This document shows positions 23,806 to 31,572 of a DNA stretch of 42,752 nucleotides, one piece after another. The stretch covers positions 1 through 42,752 of the forward strand of contig DAOTWP010000150.1 in assembly GCA_034435675.1 (NCBI GenBank), read 5' to 3'. Made by a program: the position numbers and the translations under genes. The notes below the pieces were generated by a model, which ran no database searches, was not told the DNA's origin, and worked only from the letters and a program-made list of their open reading frames with translations. Position 1 is the stretch's first letter, and each line of letters starts with the position of its first letter. Origin of the DNA: DAOTWP01 sp034435675 (GTDB taxonomy: Bacteria > Chloroflexota > Anaerolineae > Aggregatilineales > Phototrophicaceae).

Positions 23806-24774
23806 GTGACATATCCACTGTATACCCCGCTGGTCGTCTTAGGACTGTTGTGGGGTACGTTCTTTGCTCAGCTGGCGCGGACAATTCGCGCGGGCAAACT
23901 CACCAGCAGCTACTCACGCTGGCTGTGGGCAGCCTGCTTCTTTGGCGTGCTGCTCGTGACGCTGACAGGGCGCGAGATTGAAGTCCAGCTGGATCATTGG
24001 TTTGGTGAACTGCCAGTCACCTTCTACATCAAATTCCTTGTCACGATGGCGGTGATTTATTCACTGTACTTCATGCTGCGACCCTCTATCGTGGTATCGA
24101 GCGTCACCGAGCGACTGCTCAGCATCTGCGCCCCGCTGGCAAGTATTCTGATTGTCTTGACCCTGCCGATTATGAGCAGTCTAACCCCGGATGCGCAGAC
24201 GGTGATGCGCAACTGGCTCGTCGTCGCGCGGGACGGACTGGTCACGCTGTACCTGCTGACCGCCTTTATCCCCACGACGTACCGGCTCTGGCAGCAGGAA
24301 ACGGTTGTTACGATGCGGCTCAAACACCTGTCAGGGCTGTTGTTTGACTATGCCTATCTGATTGTAGCGGGAGCAAACGTGCTGGTCGCTGCTAACGCCA
24401 TGACCCACCCTGAAGCACAACCCTTCATTGAATCCGCCTTCAAACCTGCGGTTGTGTTCTGGGCAGCACTGTTTATGCTCACCATCATGCCCCACCGCTG
24501 GTGGTCTGGTCTTTTCCTGCCCGCGCGTGTACTCCTCCTGCTGCGGCTGCACCTGCTGGAAACGCGCGTCGCGCACCTCACACAAACGCCGCGAGTGCGC
24601 CATTCGTGGCAGGGGATCGAGGGCAGTATCTATCGCAAGGTAATTTTCATTCTGGATCGTTATGCAGCGCTGGAGCTATCGCAGGCATCTGCACTCCGGC
24701 AGCGGATTGCTGCGGTGGTTCAGCAGAATCCTGAGTATCCGAAGTTAGTGGAGCAGCTGGCAAGACTCGTATGA
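23806..24774 (+). CDS. Seven-TM membrane protein of the ImmA-associated type
   Basis: A 322-residue protein with about seven membrane segments in its first 230 residues and a soluble, helical C-terminal tail of about 90 residues. The layout resembles the MAB_1171c-like putative transporters that accompany ImmA-type proteases in Actinobacteria; the resemblance is in topology and context, not proven homology. The GTG start has AGGAG 8 bases upstream, overlapping the stop of the protease gene, so the two are cotranscribed. It may sense or relay an envelope signal to the protease. Function is not established. Confidence 0.6.
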   Translation: MTYPLYTPLVVLGLLWGTFFAQLARTIRAGKLTSSYSRWLWAACFFGVLLVTLTGREIEVQLDHWFGELPVTFYIKFLVTMAVIYSLYFMLRPSIVVSSVTERLLSICAPLASILIVLTLPIMSSLTPDAQTVMRNWLVVARDGLVTLYLLTAFIPTTYRLWQQETVVTMRLKHLSGLLFDYAYLIVAGANVLVAANAMTHPEAQPFIESAFKPAVVFWAALFMLTIMPHRWWSGLFLPARVLLLLRLHLLETRVAHLTQTPRVRHSWQGIEGSIYRKVIFILDRYAALELSQASALRQRIAAVVQQNPEYPKLVEQLARLV

Positions 24775-25382
24775 CGGCATATACCGATACCATCCCCGAC
24801 AACAGCAACACCCTGGCGTTTGTGGTTGGGCGCATCTTCCATCCGTATTTGATTGTCATCCCGACGATTTTCGTCGTGCTGAGTGACCTCACGTTTGGCG
24901 AAGCACTGAAATGGTCGCTGCTCGTGCTGGGTATCGTCCTGGCGCCGGGCATCCTGATCAGCTACTACGTCGCCATTCGCCACAGGCGCTACCTCTACCA
25001 GCGCGCGACACGCGGACCCCTGTATTTCATCGGTTTCCTGAGTGTGCTGGCATGTCTGCTGGTGCTGATTGCGCTGGACGCCCCGCACATACTGATTGCC
25101 TCGCTGACTACCCTGCTGATCTGGGTGCCGGCGCAGATGGTGATCAATGCCTATGTCACCAAGATTTCTGCCCACGCCGGTGTCATTGCGGGCTGCTCGA
25201 TGGCGCTGCTGCTAACAGGCAAGCTCACGCACCCATTCTGGCTGGTGGCGCTGCTGTTTGTAGTTCTGATTACGCTGTGGTCGCGAGTGGCAACCAGGAA
25301 TCACACCGTACCCCAGGTGGTGATGGGCTTTTTGCTTGGTGCGCTGCCCGTGCTGTTGGTCTTTCCGCTGATGCTGTTCTAG
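24771..25382 (+). CDS. Membrane protein, divergent PAP2-like
   Basis: A 203-residue protein with about six membrane segments. The stretches ISAHAGVIAG and RVATRNHTVPQVVMGFLLG recall, in weakened form, the two conserved histidine regions of the PAP2 phosphatase superfamily. Not every catalytic residue is obvious, so activity is uncertain. It starts with an ATGA overlap with the upstream gene, completing a three-gene unit with the protease and the 7-TM protein. It converges with the XRE genes, overlapping by 4 bp. Confidence 0.55.
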   Translation: MTAYTDTIPDNSNTLAFVVGRIFHPYLIVIPTIFVVLSDLTFGEALKWSLLVLGIVLAPGILISYYVAIRHRRYLYQRATRGPLYFIGFLSVLACLLVLIALDAPHILIASLTTLLIWVPAQMVINAYVTKISAHAGVIAGCSMALLLTGKLTHPFWLVALLFVVLITLWSRVATRNHTVPQVVMGFLLGALPVLLVFPLMLF

Positions 25383-25783
25383 CTGCTGTTGCCGTGTGGG
25401 GCAGCACTCATCCACTCCAGCGCGGTCAGGATGTTGCGCTGTCCCCGTGCAGACAATGCGGTGGTCTCATGCAGAATCTGCTGGACAAGCGGCGATGCGG
25501 TTTGCAGCCGCTGCTGGTAGAGATAGGCACGGCAGGCTGCCTCAGTTTCACAGGCAAAGTAGTCCATTGGCACGCCGAAGAAAGCGCAGATCGCCCGCAG
25601 AGTCTCCAGGCGCGGATTGTCGGCGCGCCCGTGCAGCAGGTTGAGCAGCGTTTGTTCTGAGAGCTGTGTGGCGCGCGCGATGTCGGCGATGGTAGGGGGA
25701 TGACCATCCTCGGCGGTTTGGACTTCTGATAGAAGTGCCAGCTGTCGCGCGAACGACAGGTGCCGAGGATCAGGCGTCGTCAT
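25379..25783 (-). CDS. XRE-family regulator (second of an overlapping pair)
   Basis: A 134-residue protein with an N-terminal helix-turn-helix (TIADIARATQLSEQTLLNLLHG, about residues 30-52). An FFGVPMDYFA segment follows, typical of XRE regulators with Cro/C1-type domains. The C-terminal half is helical and probably dimerises. It overlaps its paralogue upstream by 14 bp. A repressor of the element's transfer or recombination genes is the likely role, inferred from the family and the nearby ImmA-like protease. Confidence 0.75.
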   Translation of the reverse strand: MTTPDPRHLSFARQLALLSEVQTAEDGHPPTIADIARATQLSEQTLLNLLHGRADNPRLETLRAICAFFGVPMDYFACETEAACRAYLYQQRLQTASPLVQQILHETTALSARGQRNILTALEWMSAAPHGNSS

Positions 25784-26207
25784 AGTCCTCTAAGTGGGGC
25801 AGCGGAGGCAGATCGCTGCCCTGTTTGCGCTGCTGTTCAGCCGCCTGCACCCATTTGATCATCGTCAGAATGTCGCGCTGCGCTGCTTCCGACAGCCGTG
25901 TAGCGCGAAAGGCGATTTCGCTGACCGCCGACGGTGTCTGCTCATCTGCCCCGTTGAGCACAGCATAACAGGCTTCAACAGAGTGTGACTCGAAGAAGCG
26001 CAGCGGAACGTGGAAGAACGCGCACAGTGCCCGCAGCGTGTTGAGCTGCGGGTTGGTGATCTTGCCGTTGCGCATCTGGCTGAGTGCTGCCTGGCTGATG
26101 CCGGTGGCGGCGCTGACCTCTTGCAGCGTATAGGCCCTGCCTTCCTGGTGCGGCAGCGCCTCAAACAGGATATTGAGCTGCTGTGCGAGCGGCAGATAGT
26201 CTGCCAT
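25770..26207 (-). CDS. XRE-family regulator (first of an overlapping pair)
   Basis: A 145-residue protein with a helix-turn-helix (TLQEVSAATGISQAALSQMR, about residues 27-47) and the FFHVPLRFFE segment. It is a paralogue of the following gene: same length class, same order of parts and a similar ending (RDILTMIKWVQAA versus RNILTALEWMSAA). It is divergent from the LuxR-like gene at 26366, with a strong rightward promoter between them. GAGGAG lies just before ATG 26207. The pair may form heterodimers. Confidence 0.8.
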   Translation of the reverse strand: MADYLPLAQQLNILFEALPHQEGRAYTLQEVSAATGISQAALSQMRNGKITNPQLNTLRALCAFFHVPLRFFESHSVEACYAVLNGADEQTPSAVSEIAFRATRLSEAAQRDILTMIKWVQAAEQQRKQGSDLPPLPHLEDYDDA

Positions 26208-26233
26208 AACTCCTCTTTACTTTGATAAAGATG

Positions 26234-26261
26234 TTGACGAATTCCATAACCACACTATAAT
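26234..26261 (+). promoter_or_regulatory. Promoter for the LuxR-like regulator genes
   Basis: TTGACG (26234-26239), 16 bases, TATAAT (26256-26261). On the other strand TATAAT is also present (26271-26266), possibly the -10 of the XRE pair, but without a clear -35. The two -10 boxes are only a few bases apart, so the divergent units may compete or be co-regulated. Confidence 0.7.
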
Positions 26262-26365
26262 TTTGATTATACACGCAACTGCGGATGAAACAAATACTTG
26301 ATCATGGTACTGGTATCTGGGCGGCGGCTGAGTGCTGTCCAGCCACATATGAGAGAAGGGCGTAC

Positions 26366-27001
26366 ATGGGTGACCCGGTCGCCGTTGCCATTCTGGACAG
26401 AGATGATTTGAGCCGTAATGGGATTGCCGCCATCGTCGCCAAAGCCGCGCCGGACATGCGCGTGCAGGCGATCCTGACCAGTCGGCAGGAACTGGAGACA
26501 GCGTTTCGCACGCTGCACATCGATGTGCTGCTGGTGCACGACTCGTTTCCACATGCTGCCGAAACGCCGCTGCTGCTGGATAACATCCGGCTGCGCTCGC
26601 CGGGGACGGCAGCCATCATCCTGAGCCAGAAGCTGTTGATGGGCTACATCCAGCAGATGCTGTCCGCCGGTGCGAAGGGCTACATCTACAATGGCGAGGC
26701 ACTGGAAGCGCTGCTGCCGCTGGCAATCCGCACCGTGCTGCGCGGCGACATCTACCTGTCCCCCAGTGTGTCGCTGCTGCCTTATCGCGGTGAGCTGGTT
26801 TCTGCGGATAACGCTCTCAACGCCCGCGACCTGCACGTGCTGCAACTGCTGCACGATGGCTTCCCGGTGATGGAGATTGCTGCCCAGCTTCAGGTGGATC
26901 GCAAGACGGTCTACCGCGCGCGTGACCGGCTGCGGCTGGCGCTGGGTGTGCGCACCAACGAGCAGATTGTGCCGAGTGCCTATGCCCGAGGACTGCTGTA
27001 A
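26366..27001 (+). CDS. LuxR/NarL-type regulator with degenerate receiver
   Basis: A 211-residue protein with a receiver-like N-terminal domain (1-125) and a LuxR-type helix-turn-helix (about 150-200: LHVLQLLHDGFPVMEIAAQL, DRKTVYRARDRLRLALG). The position that should carry the phosphoacceptor Asp holds His58 (followed by Asp59), so classical phosphorylation is doubtful. The start at 26366 has GAAGGG 6 bases upstream; an ATG at 26285 would add 27 residues. It is a paralogue of the next gene, and both are exactly 211 residues with these starts. It may be an activator of the transfer operons. Confidence 0.7.
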   Translation: MGDPVAVAILDRDDLSRNGIAAIVAKAAPDMRVQAILTSRQELETAFRTLHIDVLLVHDSFPHAAETPLLLDNIRLRSPGTAAIILSQKLLMGYIQQMLSAGAKGYIYNGEALEALLPLAIRTVLRGDIYLSPSVSLLPYRGELVSADNALNARDLHVLQLLHDGFPVMEIAAQLQVDRKTVYRARDRLRLALGVRTNEQIVPSAYARGLL

Positions 27002-27039
27002 CACGACATGAACCGCGACATGCACCCAGGATTGAACGA

Positions 27040-27070
27040 CCCTCTTCCCGCCAGAAGAGGGTTTGTTGTT
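27040..27070 (+). terminator. Intrinsic terminator between the two LuxR-like genes
   Basis: CCCTCTTC (27040-27047), loop CCGCCA, GAAGAGGG (27054-27061), then TTTGTTGTT. The 8-bp GC-rich stem and T-rich tail fit rho-independent termination, so the second regulator gene may need its own promoter or read-through. Confidence 0.75.
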
Positions 27071-27096
27071 GGTCTGACCACGACGAGGTGCTGGTG

Positions 27097-27732
27097 ATGG
27101 CGATCCGCATTCTACTGGGCGACAGTTCCGATTTGCTGCTGCTGGGGGCACAGGCGGTGCTAGAGGACGATCACCGCTTCGCCGTGGTCGGCACGGCACG
27201 CGCCTTCCACGAGCTGCTGGCGCTGGCGCAGCAGAGTCCGCCTGATGTGATCGTCTTTGAGGAATGGATCTACAATGTCGAGACGCTGGTCGCCGTGCAG
27301 ACGCTGCGGCAGCATGTCCCGCAGGCATACCTGATTGTGCTGGGCGACCAGGCGAAAGGGCTGGTGATCCGCGATTTGCTGGATGCGGGCTTGCGCGGCT
27401 ACCTGTACAAGAGTGACGATCTGCGCGAATGCCTGCCGCGCGCGGTGGATGTGGTGCTGCGTGGACGCCCGTACCTCTCGCCGACGGCAGGCAGCGAGTA
27501 CCTGGTCAGCATGCAGTCACCGCTGCGGGACTGGCGGCTGGACGACGAAGCGCGCGCGGTGCTGCGCCTGCTGGCGAAAGGGCACACTGCCAGCGACATC
27601 GCCAAACGGCTGGGCAAGCCGCTGCGCCGGGTCTACTGGGTGCGGCAGAAGCTGCGCAAGCGCTTTGGCGCGGCGACCAACGAACACCTAATCCAGCGGG
27701 CGGGGGAAGAGGGGTTCGTGCTGACGCGATAG
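27097..27732 (+). CDS. LuxR/NarL-type regulator with Glu in place of the phosphoacceptor Asp
   Basis: A 211-residue protein: receiver-like fold (1-125), then LuxR-type HTH (about 150-205: ARAVLRLLAKGHTASDIAKRL, RRVYWVRQKLRKRFGAATNE). The phosphoacceptor position reads Glu55 in DVIVFEEW, a change known in other receivers to mimic the phosphorylated state. Start ATG 27097 is preceded by GAGGTG; an in-frame GTG at 27088 is an alternative. It follows its paralogue after a terminator and converges with the TIR-NB-ARC gene 12 bp away. Confidence 0.75.
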   Translation: MAIRILLGDSSDLLLLGAQAVLEDDHRFAVVGTARAFHELLALAQQSPPDVIVFEEWIYNVETLVAVQTLRQHVPQAYLIVLGDQAKGLVIRDLLDAGLRGYLYKSDDLRECLPRAVDVVLRGRPYLSPTAGSEYLVSMQSPLRDWRLDDEARAVLRLLAKGHTASDIAKRLGKPLRRVYWVRQKLRKRFGAATNEHLIQRAGEEGFVLTR

Positions 27733-27744
27733 GCGGGCGTCCTG

Positions 27745-30700
27745 TCAGGATGTCTGCCGCTTCTTCCCCAACCACTCCCACCACACCCCCGCGACCACCA
27801 CCAGCACGACCACCCCCGCCACCCAGCCGATGTTGTTCCACGACCAGAGGACGCTGAACAAACTCGCAGCCGTACAGGCAAGCAGTACAAACAGAAAGAT
27901 GAAACAGCTCTTTCCATCTTCTTCCAATTCCTTCAAGTGTTTAGCAGCGATTTCAGCACTGTTTGTGTCACCCATTTGCCGATAGACTTGCTCGGCATCT
28001 CGGAATGCTAGCCGTGCCTTTTCTGTATCTTTCAAGTCTATATAAGCCAGTCCTAGATTATGTTGCGTGTGAGCGTAATCGAGAGGATCTGTGTCTCGGT
28101 TGAAATATTTCACTGCAGCATTGAAACAATCAACCGCCTGTTTCAAATTGATTGCTCGCTCCTCGGTTTCTAGCAGATTCAAATATGCGATCCCTAGCCC
28201 GTTCTGAGTATGACCGTAATCCAGTGGATCAATCTCTGGAGTGCGGTATTGAAGCGCCTCTGTGAAGCAGTTAATCGCCCGCTTGAGATTGCCTTTTCTA
28301 TCCTCGACCTCGGCAAGACTAAAGTAAGCGAGTCCCTGTGCATGGTGTGCACTGGCACAGTGGGCAGGCATTACATCGGGTCTATAATGTTCCAGTGCGA
28401 CAGTATAGCAATCAATCGCCCGCTTGAGATTACCTAGTCGATCCTCGACCTCGGCAAGATCAGAATAAGTAAGCCCAAGATTGTATTGTGTGTTTGCATG
28501 ATCGCTAGGTATTGTTTCATGTGAACGATGTTTCAGCGCATCAGAATAGCAGATGATTGCCCGCTTCAGGTTGTCTGTACGTTCTTCGAACTTTGCAAGG
28601 CTGCTATAGGCAGCGCCTAGGTTGTTTTGTGCCACAGCATAACCCATGGGAGTAGCAGTAGGCGTAAAGTAACCTAAAGCACCCTGAAAACATGCAATCG
28701 AATGCTTCAGGTTTGCTTTCTGGTCTTCTACTTTTGCCAACCTCAAATATACCCTTCCGAGGTTGTTCTGCACCATGGCATATCCTAGCGGAGACATCTC
28801 CGGGGTGTAATATGTCAGAGCGGTGATATAGTGGCCCATTGCTCGTTTCGAGTTCGCAGTCCAATCCTCAACTTCTGCCAAGTCGCTGTAGGAGGTTCCT
28901 AGCCCGTTCTGTGCTCTGGCATAATCCAGCGGCGAGTCTTGAGGTATCAAATTGACTAGGGCAGCCTGATGGCATTCGATAGCGCGGCGCAAGTTCTCAC
29001 CTCGCGCTTCGATTTTTGCCAGTTCTCTGTAGACAACTCCTAAGTTATCTCGAGTTGTGGCGTAGTCCAGTGGGGCAGACTCAGGTGTCCACCACACTAG
29101 CGACGCTTCATAGCAGGTGATAGCAAGGCGCAGATTCTCTGCACGGTCTTCTGAATCCGCGAGTCCGACGTACGCGTTTCCTAGATTGTTCTGTGTCATA
29201 GAGTAATCCAGCGGAGCGGACTCCGGTATGCTGTAGATAAGGGCGGACTCATAGCAAGCGATGGCACGTCGCAGGTTCGTGCCTCGTGCTTCGATCTCTG
29301 CCAGTTCTCCGTAAACAGCGCCTAGGTTATTCAGCGTTTGACTATGAAGGAAGGGGGCAGACTCCGGTGTGTGGTAAACAAGGGCGGACTCATAGCAAGC
29401 GATGGCATGGCGCAGGTTCTCCACTCTGTCTTCCAACGAGGATAGTTCGAGGTAGGTGCTGCCCAAGTTGTTCTGTGTTTTGGCGTAGTCAAGCGGAACA
29501 GACTCCGGCGTGCGGTAGATAAGTGCGGCTTTGTAGCAGACTACAGCGCGGTGCAGGTTGTCGGCACGGTTTTCCAGCATGGATAGTTGGTAGTAGGAAA
29601 TCCCCAGAGCACTCTGGCTGTTCGCCCAAACGAGTTTGTCAGCATGATCAGCGAGAAAGGTACTAACCTGCTGCGCCTGTGCCACGAAATCGCGCACCCA
29701 CCCACGATTGAGTAGAAAGTGATAGGCGTCATTCAACAGATTGAGCGCCTTCTCGTACTCCCCCGCTTCCATTGCCCAGTCGTAGGCAGCGGTCAGGTTG
29801 GCGCTGTCGGGGTCCAGCCCGGCGTAGTCCTGACGCTCATCGTGGTTCTTCGCCAGCGCCAGATAAAAGTCGTAATGCGCGGGGCGGGCGCTCTCATCGG
29901 CAGGCAGTGCCGCCTCGACCAGCACATCTGGCGTGTAGCGCTCCCCTTCCAGCTTGAGCAGGCTCCAGCGCCGCAGGATGTCGCGGCTCTGGCGGGATGA
30001 CTCGCCCAGCAGGGCATCCGCCGCCGCGCTGGTGAATCCACCCCGGCAGACCAGCAGTCTCTTTAGGTTAGCGACCGCCTGCGCCCCACCCGGCTGCGTC
30101 TCAATCTGCCCCAGCGTCTGGTGCAGGATGTCGTGCATCAGCGCTTCGATGTCTGCGCCGCCCTTGAGCGTTTGCAGCATCGTCAGCACCTCGCTGATGG
30201 GGTCGGCGTTCAGCCATGCCACCGCATACTGGATCAGGCGCGGGTGCAGCCGTGCCGCCTGTGCCAGTTCCGCCTCGCGCCCTTCTAGTCGGGCGGGGTC
30301 GCCGTGATGCGCCGCCATGTCACGGGCAATCTGTGCGGCGGCTTCCAGCGTGGGGACGGCTAACTCATAGGCACGGTTGATGGTCTGCGTCTCTTTCCAC
30401 TGGAAGCGGCTCGTCATCAGAAAGCGCGTGCCGTTGCTCAGATCGTAGGCTTGCAGGCGGGCGGCATAAGCGGGGATGTCGGCGCACGATTCGGCGTTGT
30501 CCAGCACGATCAGCACGCTGTGCCGCCCCAGCACCGTCCACACCTCGTCGGGATGCATGTCAGTCGGCAGAGTCAGGTGGTCGCGGATTTGCGCGGTCAA
30601 TGCTTCTTCACGGGTGTAGGACTCGATTTTATGCCATATCACGCCATGGGCGAATCGTCGCTGACGGTTGGCGATTTCGACAGCAAGGCGCGTCTTGCCT

Positions 30701-31320
30701 GTGCCGCCCACACCCATCACGACGACGAGGCGGCGTTGTTCGCTCAACAGCGTCTCGACCGTCCGCAGATCGTCGTCGCGCCCGCTGATAGGGATTTCTA
30801 ATGCGCTGGACGGGAACTGCACGCCGGTGAGCTTTGCCGCCCGCACCTGCTCACGCAGTTGGCTTGCCAGCTTCTTGTAGGCGAGGTCGTCGCCCAGATT
30901 AGTGGGCATGATGCGCTGCAAATCACCGAACGGCACGCCGTCCAGCGTCAGCCACGTTTTCGCCTCGTCCCATTCGGGCTGAGAGGTGAAATCGGCATCC
31001 AGCACATACGGCAGGATGGGCTTGCCGAGTTCCAGTGCCCGGCGCAGTTCGGCACGCACCCACTCGCTGCGGATGCTGGCGGGCGAAGCCATCCACACGA
31101 CGCAGGTCGCAGCGTGCATCGCTTCGGCTAATCCATCCTGCCACGGTTGCCCAGCTTTTAGCCCCTCGCTCACGTCGAGGTTGTCAATCCAGACGGGCAG
31201 ATAATCCGCTTTGAGGCGCTGATGCAGGTCAGCGACGGCGGCGCGGTTGGCGCTGGCATAGCTGATGAAGATGTGCTTGCGGGTGGGTGGCTTGTGCAAA
31301 GTGGGCGGTTGGGCGAGCAT
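27745..31320 (-). CDS. TIR - NB-ARC - TPR protein with two C-terminal TM segments (STAND type)
   Basis: A 1191-residue protein. Residues 14-130 are a TIR domain (HIFISYASANR; WxxxE-type Glu91 in RSEWVRAELRRALE). Residues 180-450 are an NB-ARC/STAND ATPase: Walker A GVGGTGKT (203-210), Walker B SVLIVLDNAE (about 268-277), sensor FLMTSR (about 300-305). A winged-helix region follows, then about 12 TPR-like repeats with a regular 47-residue period marked by NNLGxxY and RAIxCYxxAL. The end carries two hydrophobic segments (CFIFLFVLLACTAASLF, GWVAGVVVLVVVAGVWW). STAND proteins of this kind oligomerise on ligand binding, and TIR then degrades NAD or signals. Start ATG 31320 has GAGGAG 6 bases upstream. 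Confidence 0.85.
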   Translation of the reverse strand: MLAQPPTLHKPPTRKHIFISYASANRAAVADLHQRLKADYLPVWIDNLDVSEGLKAGQPWQDGLAEAMHAATCVVWMASPASIRSEWVRAELRRALELGKPILPYVLDADFTSQPEWDEAKTWLTLDGVPFGDLQRIMPTNLGDDLAYKKLASQLREQVRAAKLTGVQFPSSALEIPISGRDDDLRTVETLLSEQRRLVVVMGVGGTGKTRLAVEIANRQRRFAHGVIWHKIESYTREEALTAQIRDHLTLPTDMHPDEVWTVLGRHSVLIVLDNAESCADIPAYAARLQAYDLSNGTRFLMTSRFQWKETQTINRAYELAVPTLEAAAQIARDMAAHHGDPARLEGREAELAQAARLHPRLIQYAVAWLNADPISEVLTMLQTLKGGADIEALMHDILHQTLGQIETQPGGAQAVANLKRLLVCRGGFTSAAADALLGESSRQSRDILRRWSLLKLEGERYTPDVLVEAALPADESARPAHYDFYLALAKNHDERQDYAGLDPDSANLTAAYDWAMEAGEYEKALNLLNDAYHFLLNRGWVRDFVAQAQQVSTFLADHADKLVWANSQSALGISYYQLSMLENRADNLHRAVVCYKAALIYRTPESVPLDYAKTQNNLGSTYLELSSLEDRVENLRHAIACYESALVYHTPESAPFLHSQTLNNLGAVYGELAEIEARGTNLRRAIACYESALIYSIPESAPLDYSMTQNNLGNAYVGLADSEDRAENLRLAITCYEASLVWWTPESAPLDYATTRDNLGVVYRELAKIEARGENLRRAIECHQAALVNLIPQDSPLDYARAQNGLGTSYSDLAEVEDWTANSKRAMGHYITALTYYTPEMSPLGYAMVQNNLGRVYLRLAKVEDQKANLKHSIACFQGALGYFTPTATPMGYAVAQNNLGAAYSSLAKFEERTDNLKRAIICYSDALKHRSHETIPSDHANTQYNLGLTYSDLAEVEDRLGNLKRAIDCYTVALEHYRPDVMPAHCASAHHAQGLAYFSLAEVEDRKGNLKRAINCFTEALQYRTPEIDPLDYGHTQNGLGIAYLNLLETEERAINLKQAVDCFNAAVKYFNRDTDPLDYAHTQHNLGLAYIDLKDTEKARLAFRDAEQVYRQMGDTNSAEIAAKHLKELEEDGKSCFIFLFVLLACTAASLFSVLWSWNNIGWVAGVVVLVVVAGVWWEWLGKKRQTS

Positions 31321-31357
31321 GGGCACTCCTCGAAAGCAGCATGACACGACTTCATCC

Positions 31358-31423
31358 ATTATAAGTATCACGCCTTGAAGTGACGGTGCCTGGTGTTATT
31401 GGGACCAGCGTTAAACGTCACTT
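31358..31423 (-). promoter_or_regulatory. Candidate control region of the TIR-NB-ARC gene
   Basis: A minus-strand TATAAT lies at 31363-31358, about 40 bases before the start codon. The -35 area overlaps an inverted repeat, AAGTGACG (31378-31385) and CGTCACTT (31416-31423), with inner arms CTGGT/ACCAG. This could be an operator or a hairpin. No good -35 box is seen, so the call is tentative. Confidence 0.4.
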
Positions 31424-31503
31424 TTGTTCGCTGCCCCCATTGTGGAAGACCATATCATCTGAATTATTCTCGGGTCAACTGTAAGAACTGGCAAGTCAGA
31501 ACT

Positions 31504-31545
31504 GTAATCCTACACCGGTTGAACACGCTGCATTTGTTACGCTGA
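31504..31545 (+). promoter_or_regulatory. Shared 42-bp control element, copy 1 (first transfer operon)
   Basis: GTAATCCTACACCGGTTG (31504-31521), 14 bases, GTTACGCTGA (31536-31545). The same arrangement occurs at 40001-40042 upstream of the second transfer operon, with 17 of 18 and 9 of 10 identities and identical spacing. The right part contains an extended -10-like TGnTACGCT; the left part may be an activator site or unusual -35. The gene starts 28 bases downstream. Confidence 0.75.
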
Positions 31546-31572
31546 GTCTCAGTGAGAGACGGAGGTGGACGA

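Noticed and set aside
27950..29700. CRISPR-like or non-coding tandem repeat array
   Set aside because: The roughly 141-bp periodicity is in frame and encodes a 47-residue TPR-type repeat; there are no short identical repeats with unique spacers.
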